A stretch of 64,000 nt of DNA, taken from contig JAKSTG010000012.1 of assembly GCA_024402695.1 (NCBI GenBank), positions 16,211 to 80,210 on the forward strand, given 5' to 3'. The stretch comes from Treponema sp. Its GTDB lineage: Bacteria; Spirochaetota; Spirochaetia; Treponematales; Treponemataceae. A program made the position numbers and the translations under genes. The notes under the pieces are model-generated. The model was given only the letters and a program-made list of their open reading frames with translations. It searched no databases and was not told where the DNA came from. Of the stretch, positions 7,289 to 15,493 are shown one piece after another. How positions within the stretch are numbered: position 1 is the first letter of the stretch; the number at the start of each line of letters is the position of its first letter.

Positions 7289-9006
7289 TGACTATCACTT
7301 CTGACTTTTTAATGGACGGAAAACCATTCAAACTTATTTCCGGAAGCATTCACTATTTCCGCATTGTACCTGAATACTGGCAGGACAGACTCGAAAAATT
7401 AAAGAATCTTGGCTGCAACACAGTAGAGACCTACATACCCTGGAATTTTCATGAACCAAAGAAAGGCCAGTATCGCTGGGAAGACAGATACGATGTAGAA
7501 AAATTCATTTCCCTTGCAGAAAGCCTTGGACTTTATGTGATAATCAGACCGGCACCATACATCTGCGCAGAATGGGAATGGGGCGGACTCCCCTCCTGGC
7601 TTCTGGCTGATCCCCAAATGAAGGTCCGCTCAAACTATAAAGGCTTCCTTTCGGAAGTAGAAAGCTATTACAAAGAACTTATGCCACGTATCGTTCCCCA
7701 CCAGGCGGACCGGGGCGGAAAAATAATCCTTATGCAGATCGAGAACGAATACGGATATTTCGGATTCTCGAAGAAATACCTTCGTACTCTGGCAAAATTG
7801 ATGCGGGCCAACGGAATCACTGTTCCATTCGTTACCTCTGACGGTCCTTGGGGCGGCTGCATGGGACGAGGATCCATAAAAGAAGCCCTGCCTACAGGAA
7901 ACTTCGGTTCAAAAGTTGAAAAACAGTTCGGAGTAATGAAAAAATATGTTGGAAAAAGACCTTTAGTCTGCATGGAATTCTGGTGCGGCTGGTTCGATGC
8001 CTGGGGAGAAGAACACCACACCTCAAAACTGGAACAGAACAAAAAAGATCTTGCCGACGCCTTGAGACTTGGTCATTTGAATTTCTATATGTTTGAAGGT
8101 GGAACCAATTTCGGTTTTACTGCAGGAAAAAACCTTAAGTCAAAAGAAGCCGACATAACCTCTTATGATTATGACGCGATTCTTTCAGAAGACGGACAGA
8201 TTACGCCAAAATATGAAGCCTTCAAAAAAATCATCAGGGATTATGAAAAAGAATTCAAAAATGATTTCACAAATATTCCTGAAACAGAATTAACAACCGA
8301 AATCAAACGAAAGGCCTACGGAGAAATTCCTGTCACTTCTTCAGTTTCTCTTTGGGATACCCTTGAAAAAATTTCCGTTCCTGTAAAAAGCTCAAAACCT
8401 CTCAACATGGAAGATGCCCTTATAAATCAGGACTACGGATACATTCTTTACAGATTCAAATGTGAAGCTAAGACAAGACCTGAAGACCTTGAAGTAAAAA
8501 ATGCAAGAGATCGGGTAAGTATTTTTTCAGAGGGAAACACAGGCATTGTAATTGTAGAAAATCAGGGGCGTGAAAATTTCGGTCTAAAACTGAACAGACA
8601 GAGAAAAGGCATCCAGAAAAACGAATACATAAAATGCAAAGGAAAGAAAATCAAGGATTTTGAAATCTTCAGCTTGAACCTTGATGAAGATCAGATTTCA
8701 AAAGTACAGTTCCCGGAAGGAAACGAAACGGCAACTTCTAATAACACAAAAACAGGTCCTGCCTTTCATCGTTTTGATTTTTCCATAAATGAAATTTGTG
8801 ACACCTTCCTTGACTGCACAGGCTGGACCAAAGGAGTTGCCTTTGTAAACGGATTCAATATCGGACGCTACTGGAACATAGGTCCACAGACAAGTCTTTA
8901 TATTCCTGCCCCACTCCTTCACAAAGGTGAAAACTCAATCATCCTGTATGAAGAAGAAAAGCCGGATACAAAGATCCGGCTTTTGGAAAACCATAATTGG
9001 AAATAG
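7285..9006 (+). CDS. GH35 beta-galactosidase
   Basis: A 573-residue cytoplasmic enzyme without a signal peptide. The GH35 barrel begins at once (GKPFKLISGSIHYFR, 12-26). The acid/base lies in QIENEYG (E155) and the nucleophile in CMEFWCGWFD (E231). The rest forms the C-terminal beta domains, ending near GFNIGRYW (about 524-531), a usual conserved segment. The family releases terminal beta-galactose from galacto-oligosaccharides or plant side chains. No in-frame start exists upstream and no Shine-Dalgarno is present; the TATAAT box ends only 7 nt before the ATG. ATG at 7312 is a possible later start, also without a Shine-Dalgarno. A strong terminator-like hairpin lies inside the last 20 codons. 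Confidence 0.9.
   Translation: MLTITSDFLMDGKPFKLISGSIHYFRIVPEYWQDRLEKLKNLGCNTVETYIPWNFHEPKKGQYRWEDRYDVEKFISLAESLGLYVIIRPAPYICAEWEWGGLPSWLLADPQMKVRSNYKGFLSEVESYYKELMPRIVPHQADRGGKIILMQIENEYGYFGFSKKYLRTLAKLMRANGITVPFVTSDGPWGGCMGRGSIKEALPTGNFGSKVEKQFGVMKKYVGKRPLVCMEFWCGWFDAWGEEHHTSKLEQNKKDLADALRLGHLNFYMFEGGTNFGFTAGKNLKSKEADITSYDYDAILSEDGQITPKYEAFKKIIRDYEKEFKNDFTNIPETELTTEIKRKAYGEIPVTSSVSLWDTLEKISVPVKSSKPLNMEDALINQDYGYILYRFKCEAKTRPEDLEVKNARDRVSIFSEGNTGIVIVENQGRENFGLKLNRQRKGIQKNEYIKCKGKKIKDFEIFSLNLDEDQISKVQFPEGNETATSNNTKTGPAFHRFDFSINEICDTFLDCTGWTKGVAFVNGFNIGRYWNIGPQTSLYIPAPLLHKGENSIILYEEEKPDTKIRLLENHNWK
8957..8984. terminator. Bidirectional terminator hairpin inside the GH35 3' coding end
   Basis: The 11-bp perfect stem AAAAGCCGGAT / ATCCGGCTTTT has a 6-nt loop and T-runs on both strands. 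It sits 26-53 nt beyond the stop of the convergent mntP gene, so it probably terminates mntP. It also faces GH35 transcription about 22 nt before the GH35 stop codon. Confidence 0.65.
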
Positions 9007-9009
9007 AGA

Positions 9010-9630
9010 CTAGAAGAAAACGCCTTTTACAAAAATCTCAATACCAATTCCGATGAGGATGATTCCGCCAAAGATTTCGGCTTTACCTGCAAGTTTTTCT
9101 CCGATCTTTTTTCCAATAAGAAGACCTGCAAGACAAATTGCAAGTGTGACCACAGCAATTATAAGTCCTGCGCCCAGGGCTGTTACTGCATTATATTCTG
9201 CAATTGTAAAACCAACTGAAAGGGCATCAATAGAAGTAGCAATCCCCTGAATCATTAGTGTTCCAAAAGTCAGGATAGTCCCGGCTTTTTCGTTTTCACC
9301 ACCAGCATCTTCGTTGTCTTCTTTTCTCTCTTTAATACATTCAATTATCATTTTTCCGCCGATGTACAAAAGAAGAATTAGGGCAATCCATGGGATGAAT
9401 TTCTGGAAAGCTGTAAATTTTTCAGCAATTGTGTGAACACAGATCCAGCCGATCATAGGCATGGCAAACTGGAAAAAAGCATAAGTTCCGGCCACTCCAA
9501 AAACTTTTGTTTTTCTCATATCCGGTTCATTCAGGGCATTTGCAATGGAAACAGAAAAAGCATCCATAGCAAGTCCTACACCAAGAAGTAAGTTTGTAAT
9601 CAAAAAAGCAAAACTAAAATCGAGCGTCAT
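9010..9630 (-). CDS. mntP: MntP-family manganese efflux pump
   Basis: A 206-residue membrane protein with six predicted helices arranged as two similar halves. Each half carries the family motif: GLAMDAFSVS near the N-terminus and IATSIDALSVG in the second half, with the Asp residues that mark Mn2+ exporters of the MntP/YebN type. A charged loop rich in Lys, Glu and Asp separates the halves. The start at 9630 is preferred because AAGGA lies 7 nt upstream; a longer reading from a TTG at 9672 has no such site. It converges with GH35, with only 3 bp between stops. It probably protects cells from excess Mn2+; a DtxR/MntR-type regulator is encoded at 32904-33266. Confidence 0.88.
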   Translation of the reverse strand: MTLDFSFAFLITNLLLGVGLAMDAFSVSIANALNEPDMRKTKVFGVAGTYAFFQFAMPMIGWICVHTIAEKFTAFQKFIPWIALILLLYIGGKMIIECIKERKEDNEDAGGENEKAGTILTFGTLMIQGIATSIDALSVGFTIAEYNAVTALGAGLIIAVVTLAICLAGLLIGKKIGEKLAGKAEIFGGIILIGIGIEIFVKGVFF

Positions 9631-9695
9631 AAAAAAATCCTTTTCTGAAAAGATTTCTATATTAAACTTCAAAAAACTGGTTATTACAAGTTAAC

Positions 9696-9733
9696 AAAAA
9701 AAAGTCTTCTGATTTTTTTTCAGAAGACTTTTT
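9696..9733 (-). terminator. Rho-independent terminator after uxuA
   Basis: A 12-bp perfect stem (AAAGTCTTCTGA at 9701-9712 with its complement at 9720-9731) has a 7-nt loop and a T-run on the minus strand, starting 21 nt past the uxuA stop. It may also act in the other direction. Confidence 0.85.
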
Positions 9734-9751
9734 GGTTCAATCAACTGTCAC

Positions 9752-10858
9752 TTATCTGTACAGTTTTGTTCCGCTTCTATCGTGTGTCTTTTCAATAGCT
9801 TCCCAAAGTCCCTGCAGGTAACAGGCACCAAGAGCACGGTCGTAAAGTCCATAACCTGGCATAGCTTTTTCACCCCAGATCATGCGACCGTGGTCTGGAC
9901 GGATAACGCCATCGAAACCTGTGTTATAGAGAGTTTCGCAGATTTTGTACATATCGAAGGTTCCGTCGCTTGAAAGGTGTGCACTTTCCTGGAAGTCCTG
10001 AACCGGGTCATCAATTGCAGTATTGAACTTAAGGTTACGGATGTGGGCAAAGTGGATGCGTCCTGAAGCTGCCTGAATCATTTCACAAAGATCATTCTTG
10101 CGGTTTGTACCATAAGAACCTGTACAGAAAGTAAGACCGTTGTGTGGATTTGGAACGTCTTTAAGAATACGAACAACATTTTCCTTGTTGATAACAATAC
10201 GTGGAAGTCCGAATACAGGCCATGCAGGATCATCCGGATGAATTGCCATATCGATATTGTATTTATCACAAACAGGCATGATTGCTTCAAGGAAATATTT
10301 CAGATTCTGGAAGAGTTTTTCGTTGTCGATGCCTTCATACATCTTGAAAAGTTCCTTTACACGGGCCATACGTTCAGGTTCCCAGCCAGGAAGAATGAAT
10401 CCGTTTGAATTCTTCTCCAGTTTTTCGAACATTTCTTCTGGTTTTACACCGTCAATGAAGGTTGAGTTGTAGGCAAGAACAGTTGATCCGTCTTCGCGAA
10501 CACGGGCCAGTTCTGTACGAGTCCAGTCAAAAACAGGCATGAAGTTGTAACATACCATGTGAATGTCTTCCTGCCCCAGTCTTTCCAGAGTTTTGATGTA
10601 GTTTTCAATATATTCATCACGGCGGCCGTTACCGATCTTGATGTCATCGTGAATGTTTACACTTTCAATACCGGCAATTTTAAGACCTGCGTCATTTACT
10701 TCTTTCTTTATTTTCTGGATAGCACCAAGTTCCCATGCATCACCAGGAACTGAATCATACAATGTTGTGATTACACCTTTAACACCAGGTACCTGACGAA
10801 TCTGCTGAAGTGTTACAGAATCGAAACCTGTACCGTACCATCTTAAAGTCATTTCCAT
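9752..10858 (-). CDS. uxuA: Mannonate dehydratase
   Basis: A 368-residue cytoplasmic enzyme that dehydrates D-mannonate to 2-keto-3-deoxygluconate, the step after fructuronate reductase. The N-terminus (MEMTLRWYG, GVKGVITTLY near 25-34) and the metal-site segments HPDDPAWP, FCTGSYG and RPDHGRM are characteristic of UxuA. Length is normal for bacterial UxuA, slightly under the E. coli enzyme. AGAGGAAAAC provides a Shine-Dalgarno before the ATG. The promoter region holds a perfect ATACTAGTAT palindrome, and the leader has an 18-bp AT-rich palindrome at 10879-10896. The next enzymes (KDG kinase and aldolase) are not in this window. Confidence 0.95.
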   Translation of the reverse strand: MEMTLRWYGTGFDSVTLQQIRQVPGVKGVITTLYDSVPGDAWELGAIQKIKKEVNDAGLKIAGIESVNIHDDIKIGNGRRDEYIENYIKTLERLGQEDIHMVCYNFMPVFDWTRTELARVREDGSTVLAYNSTFIDGVKPEEMFEKLEKNSNGFILPGWEPERMARVKELFKMYEGIDNEKLFQNLKYFLEAIMPVCDKYNIDMAIHPDDPAWPVFGLPRIVINKENVVRILKDVPNPHNGLTFCTGSYGTNRKNDLCEMIQAASGRIHFAHIRNLKFNTAIDDPVQDFQESAHLSSDGTFDMYKICETLYNTGFDGVIRPDHGRMIWGEKAMPGYGLYDRALGACYLQGLWEAIEKTHDRSGTKLYR

Positions 10859-10878
10859 ATTGTTTTCCTCTCGGTCAT

Positions 10879-10896
10879 AAAAATAAGGTTATTTTT
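10879..10896. repeat. AT-rich palindrome in the uxuA leader
   Basis: AAAAATAA-GG-TTATTTTT is a perfect 8-bp inverted repeat with a 2-bp centre, between the uxuA promoter and its ribosome-binding site. It could be a second operator; function not known. Confidence 0.4.
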
Positions 10897-10922
10897 AGAC
10901 CTTCAAAATATAAACTATTTAT

Positions 10923-10951
10923 ATAATATACTAGTATGGAAGTTTGTGCAA
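10923..10951 (-). promoter_or_regulatory. uxuA promoter with putative hexuronate operator
   Basis: On the minus strand TTGCAC (10946-10951), a 17-bp spacer and TATTAT (10923-10928). The perfect palindrome ATACTAGTAT lies at 10928-10937, inside the spacer and touching the -10 box, where a bound repressor would block RNA polymerase. Confidence 0.55.
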
Positions 10952-10968
10952 ATAGTTTGTTTTACCTA

Positions 10969-11002
10969 AAAAAAAACGCCCTCCTCTGAAGAGGAAGGCG
11001 TT
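10969..11002 (-). terminator. Rho-independent terminator after tpiA
   Basis: On the minus strand a 13-bp stem with one G-U pair (AACGCCTTCCTCT and its complement) is followed by a run of about nine T. It begins 25 nt past the tpiA stop. Confidence 0.88.
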
Positions 11003-11026
11003 CTGATTATTCATATCTGAAAGCTA

Positions 11027-11776
11027 TTAGCATTCACAGATTGGAACGAATGTTTCAGCTTTAAGAGAAGCACCACCGATGAGACCACCGTCGATGTCTT
11101 CCATAGCCAGAAGTTCTGGAGCGTTAGAAGCTTTCATTGATCCACCGTACTGGATGATTACTTCGTCTGCTACTTTCTGGTTGTAAAGTTTTGCAATGTA
11201 TGAGCGGATGAACTTGTGGATTGCCTGTGCATCTTCTGGAGTTGCTGTTTTACCAGTACCGATAGCCCAAACTGGTTCGTAAGCGATTGTTACGTTTTTC
11301 ATCTGTTCTTCAGTAACACCGGCGAGACCTGCAGAAAGCTGGAAAGCACAAACCTGTTCTGCTTCACCTGCTTTGCGTTCTGAAAGAAGTTCACCGATAC
11401 AAAGGTCAACTTCGAGACCGCTGTTCAGAGCTTTGCGTACTTTCTTGTTGATCAGTTCATCAGATTCACCGATTTCGTGGCGGCGTTCTGAGTGACCGAG
11501 GATTACACACTGACATCCGATATCTTTAAGCATAGCGCAAGAAACTTCACCTGTGTGAGCACCGTTGTCTGTTGCAGCACAGTCCTGAGCTGCCAGGATG
11601 ATGTTTGAACCTTTTACAACCTGTGCAACTGCATCAAGGTATACGAAAGGAACACCAATCATGAATTTGTTTGTTTTGCCTTTGAGCTGTTCAACCAGGT
11701 CTTTAGCGAGAGCAACAGCTTCTGCTTTAGAAGTGTTCATTTTCCAGTTTCCGGCGATATAATGTGTACGTGCCAT
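11027..11776 (-). CDS. tpiA: Triosephosphate isomerase
   Basis: A 249-residue glycolytic enzyme interconverting dihydroxyacetone phosphate and glyceraldehyde 3-phosphate. All key residues are visible: N10 and K12 in GNWKMN, electrophile H95 in GHSERR, catalytic E167 in AYEPVWAIGTG, and the phosphate-binding YGGS and GLIGGASL loops near the C-terminus. Length is standard. It has GGAG before the ATG, its own promoter (TTGAAT, 17 bp, TAAATT at 11838-11866), a leader hairpin (11797-11817) and its own terminator, so it is a single-gene unit downstream of addA. Confidence 0.97.
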   Translation of the reverse strand: MARTHYIAGNWKMNTSKAEAVALAKDLVEQLKGKTNKFMIGVPFVYLDAVAQVVKGSNIILAAQDCAATDNGAHTGEVSCAMLKDIGCQCVILGHSERRHEIGESDELINKKVRKALNSGLEVDLCIGELLSERKAGEAEQVCAFQLSAGLAGVTEEQMKNVTIAYEPVWAIGTGKTATPEDAQAIHKFIRSYIAKLYNQKVADEVIIQYGGSMKASNAPELLAMEDIDGGLIGGASLKAETFVPICEC

Positions 11777-11796
11777 AAAATAACTCCTATATATAC

Positions 11797-11817
11797 CAAA
11801 TGCCTTTCAGGCATTTG
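11797..11817 (-). other. Hairpin in the tpiA leader
   Basis: A 9-bp perfect stem CAAATGCCT / AGGCATTTG with a 3-nt loop in the 5' untranslated region of tpiA, ending 8 nt before the GGAG. No T-run follows on the minus strand, so it is not a standard terminator; it may stabilise the mRNA or mark the end of the addA transcript. Confidence 0.45.
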
Positions 11818-11837
11818 TCATTTTGTTCGTATAACTG

Positions 11838-11866
11838 AATTTACCCTAAAAAGTGGAAAAATTCAA
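11838..11866 (-). promoter_or_regulatory. tpiA promoter
   Basis: On the minus strand TTGAAT (11861-11866) and TAAATT (11838-11843) with a 17-bp spacer, giving a leader of roughly 54 nt. Confidence 0.5.
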
Positions 11867-11887
11867 TTAAGTGTATAAATCCAACTA

Positions 11888-14800
11888 TTATGCCTTACCT
11901 AATTCAGGAAGAAGACTGTCCTCAGCTTCTTTCGTAACATCAATAGACTGTCCGTAGCGCAGATAGAAAAGATGACATTCAATCTGGGATTTATCCACTC
12001 CGAAAAGTTCACTGGCAGCATCTTTATAGCAGGCCAGCTGAGGATAATACTTATCCGGATGAATATGCTCATCTGTCTTATAATCTACAATGACAACTTT
12101 TCCATCAGGGCGAAGATAACAAAGGTCTATGATTCCGGTTACTACGCAACCGTTCTGGTAGGCAACAAAAGAATATTCAGGGTATTTCTTCTGGGATTCT
12201 TTAAGCTCACCGGCAAAATGAGATCCTTCAAAAGCCTGACACATTTTTTTGCACACACTGATCATACTGCTACAAATTGGATCAGAAAAGTTTTCTTCTT
12301 CAGATTTATTGTAATCCCAAAGATTCCTGAAAGAATAAGCCGGAAGTTCATGGAGAACATTTTCAGAGTCCCTTACATAGGCTTCCATAAAAGCATGTGC
12401 AAAAGTACCGAAATGAGCCGCATTGAAATTCTTTTCCATAAGCTTTGGCATAAGGGATGAGAGTTCCGGAGCAACAGGATTCTCTGAAGGGAGCTCCTCC
12501 CCTGTTTCTTCCTGACCTTTCTCAAGACCGCTTGGAGTAACCTGAGGATCTGGTTCCACCTGACTTTCAAGAGTAATGATTTTTACATCATCATAGAAAG
12601 AATTATTCTCTTTAAGGAACTGATCTTTTGCTTTTAAGGTAAGTGGAACATCCTTTTTCTTTCCTTCAGTAATAGTGTTACGGTCAACAGGACAAATGGA
12701 AATATAATCAAAAGGAGCCCCTTCATTCCAGGTGTATTCACCCAAAGAATATACAGGATTCTTTTCCATAGCAGGATAATAAGCCTTGCAGACAGACATC
12801 ATTATTCCATTTATAAATTTGGAAACGCCAACGACATAAGCTTCTTTTTCAGCACGGGTTAATGCAACATAAATGACACGACGGAATTCCGCATCCGCCT
12901 TGGCTGTTTCAACTGAGTTTGATTCCCCGAATGGTGTTTCCGGACTTACTTCATCATCCTTCTCTTCATAATCTCCCCTTGCATTTCCTGTAACGCCAGT
13001 AACGAAAACATAAGGGAACTGGAGTCCTTTACTTTTATGGATTGTCATTACCTGGACTGCATCAGAGATTTCTTTTGGATATTCTATTTCTGAAATATCA
13101 ATTTCACTATCCTGCCCATAAGCAGACCTTAAAGCATCAAGCTGGTCAATAAAGTAAGAAAGAGAAAAACCTTGTGCATCACACTGACGGGCAAGTTCGA
13201 AAAGAAGATCATACTGTTCCCCGCTCAGATAAAGATTTTTATGCCAGAGAGTTTCATAACGGTATCCGTAGTCGTACCACAACTCAGTAATTGTTTCTGC
13301 AAGAAGACGTCCTGTGGCAAGCTTACGGATTTTTTCAAACAGAGAAATTGCTTTTTCAAATCTTTCCAGGCTTTCTTCGGAAAGAGTCTCTGCAATCTTT
13401 TTTCTGGCTTCAATATTTTCTTTTATAAGTTCAAAACCAAGAGCATAGATTTCTTCGACATCCTGAACAGAAAGTCCCGCAAAAGGAGAACAAAGGAATA
13501 CTGCCAGGGCTTTTTTATCTGAAGGGTAAACGCAAAGACGCAGAATATTGTAAATATCATTAACAGGCGCACTTTCAAAAATATCAATCTGGCTGTCCAG
13601 ATTATATGGAATATCAAAGTATGAAAGATATTTTACAAGAATCTTTCTCATTCCTCGGGATTTATCAAGAATGGCAAAATCAGAATAAGAAAGCTTACCG
13701 CCAGATTCAGTAATACGGTCAAAAATTTCTTTGGCAATAAAATAGCACTGCTGGTCTTCATTGGACATAAAAGCCAGATCTCTGGCACTATTAAAATCTG
13801 CCTTTCTTCCTAATCTCTGAAGTTCCTGCTGATACTTCTTTACAACCGGAGCAATTACTTCGCAATCTTCACCAAAATCCTTATTGTAAATACAGAAATG
13901 AACAGGAGAATTTTTGAATTCTTTTTTTGACTCAGGCATTACAGCCATATTTCTTTTAGCAATCTGTCTTTCAGCGAAAACCGCTGCGTACTTTTCGTTG
14001 TTTTCTACCTTTTCCGGAAAAACTGCTTCCGGAATATTTTTAACTTTATTTCCTTCTGAATCAAAACCGCCAAAAATACCATTAAAAGAATCAAGAAGAT
14101 ATTCAGTTGAACGGTAATTGTAAACCATATCAACAGGATCAGTTCCAAGATCTTCTCCAAGCTGTTTGAAAACTGATACATCAGCTCCGCGGAATTTGTA
14201 AATTGACTGTTTATCATCACCTACAAAGAAAAGCTTGTTCTCTGAAAGGTTAATTCCTTTAAGAGATTCTTCTGCAGACAGACCTGGCTTTGCTGAAAGA
14301 AGGAAAAGAAGATCACGGTTCTTCTGGTTATTATCCTGGAACTCGTCGATCATGATTCTATCAAAGGAATTTTGTTCCTGTGTGCGCAAATCTTCCTGCT
14401 CTTTCAAAGCCTTCAAAGCCATTTCTGAAATATCGGAAAAAGAAAGTGCACCTGAAATTCTTTTCTGATTATTAACCTCTTTCATATAATCATCAAGAAA
14501 ACGGGCGTATTCATAATGTGACTGATAATTCTTCATGTAATCTGCATACAAGTACATTTTTGTAAGTGCATTTTCTTTTTCTTTTTTATTAAAACGAATT
14601 GCTCTTACTACTTCTTTCAGGCTTGCAGCTACTTTTTCGCCGGGAAGAGAAAAAGAAATATTGGATATACCTTTTATAAATTCATCAAGCTGGTCATTTT
14701 TTATTGATGAAAGATCATCCGATATTTCATTCATGAGATTTTCAAGAGCTTTCATTTCCTCGGCACTTTTTTTTGTTGTATCTTTCGGATCTGAAATTTC

Positions 14801-15493
14801 TGAAAAATCCCTATTATAAGAATCAATTCCATTCCATACTTTTTTCCACTCTTCTCTCCAGTTATTGCAACATCCCTGCTTTTTTGTTTCACAGAGTTTT
14901 ACAAAATTATCAGGCTCCGAAGCAAGGGTTGAACGGGTCATTATTTCATTCTGAATATCATTAGCGATAGACTGGAAATCCCCGGAGTTTTGCGAAGTCA
15001 CAAGATTACGGATTACATCCTCATTTCTGTGTTTCATTACATAACGAAGAGCCTGATTTTTATCCAATCCTTCACCCTGAGAAAAGTCTGGTCTAATTCC
15101 ATAACGGCTGGCACACTGCTTTAATATAGAAGAATTGTAAGAATCCAGTGTCTGAATATGTACCTTAGCGAAATTCTTAACCGCTTCTTTTGCACGGTCC
15201 CGTTCAAGTTCTGGAACATCAGGATTCTGTGAAAAGAAGTCCAAAGTTTTATAAATACGCTGATACATTTCACTGGCTGCTTTCTTTGTAAAGGTAAGAG
15301 TCAGGATTTTTTCCGCTTTAATTCCGAAGCTCATTACAAGGTAGGCAAATCTGGTAGCAAGAACCTGAGTTTTTCCTGACCCTGCGCCAGCTGCAACAAT
15401 TACATTTCCCTCTGCACTGAGGGCCTTTTTCTGCTGGTCATCAAGTTTTTTAGGAAGCAGATCGAGATAATCCAAATTAAAATTCTGAGCCAT
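11888..15493 (-). CDS. addA: AddA-type helicase-nuclease subunit
   Basis: A 1201-residue superfamily 1 helicase fused to a nuclease. The Q-motif (LDDQQ, 18-22), Walker A AGAGSGKT (35-42), the Walker B segment MIDEFQD and late helicase motifs (VMTIHKSKGLQFP, YVALTRAE) are present in order. The C-terminal RecB-type nuclease shows the H in FGTFAHAFM, D1123 in the IID segment and DYKTD at 1137-1141. AddA works with AddB to resect double-strand breaks for RecA-dependent repair. The start codon overlaps the addB stop in TAATG, implying translational coupling and equal dosage. The addB gene is directly upstream, so the pair forms one operon. The C-terminal linker before the nuclease is acidic and low complexity. 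Confidence 0.92.
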   Translation of the reverse strand: MAQNFNLDYLDLLPKKLDDQQKKALSAEGNVIVAAGAGSGKTQVLATRFAYLVMSFGIKAEKILTLTFTKKAASEMYQRIYKTLDFFSQNPDVPELERDRAKEAVKNFAKVHIQTLDSYNSSILKQCASRYGIRPDFSQGEGLDKNQALRYVMKHRNEDVIRNLVTSQNSGDFQSIANDIQNEIMTRSTLASEPDNFVKLCETKKQGCCNNWREEWKKVWNGIDSYNRDFSEISDPKDTTKKSAEEMKALENLMNEISDDLSSIKNDQLDEFIKGISNISFSLPGEKVAASLKEVVRAIRFNKKEKENALTKMYLYADYMKNYQSHYEYARFLDDYMKEVNNQKRISGALSFSDISEMALKALKEQEDLRTQEQNSFDRIMIDEFQDNNQKNRDLLFLLSAKPGLSAEESLKGINLSENKLFFVGDDKQSIYKFRGADVSVFKQLGEDLGTDPVDMVYNYRSTEYLLDSFNGIFGGFDSEGNKVKNIPEAVFPEKVENNEKYAAVFAERQIAKRNMAVMPESKKEFKNSPVHFCIYNKDFGEDCEVIAPVVKKYQQELQRLGRKADFNSARDLAFMSNEDQQCYFIAKEIFDRITESGGKLSYSDFAILDKSRGMRKILVKYLSYFDIPYNLDSQIDIFESAPVNDIYNILRLCVYPSDKKALAVFLCSPFAGLSVQDVEEIYALGFELIKENIEARKKIAETLSEESLERFEKAISLFEKIRKLATGRLLAETITELWYDYGYRYETLWHKNLYLSGEQYDLLFELARQCDAQGFSLSYFIDQLDALRSAYGQDSEIDISEIEYPKEISDAVQVMTIHKSKGLQFPYVFVTGVTGNARGDYEEKDDEVSPETPFGESNSVETAKADAEFRRVIYVALTRAEKEAYVVGVSKFINGIMMSVCKAYYPAMEKNPVYSLGEYTWNEGAPFDYISICPVDRNTITEGKKKDVPLTLKAKDQFLKENNSFYDDVKIITLESQVEPDPQVTPSGLEKGQEETGEELPSENPVAPELSSLMPKLMEKNFNAAHFGTFAHAFMEAYVRDSENVLHELPAYSFRNLWDYNKSEEENFSDPICSSMISVCKKMCQAFEGSHFAGELKESQKKYPEYSFVAYQNGCVVTGIIDLCYLRPDGKVVIVDYKTDEHIHPDKYYPQLACYKDAASELFGVDKSQIECHLFYLRYGQSIDVTKEAEDSLLPELGKA

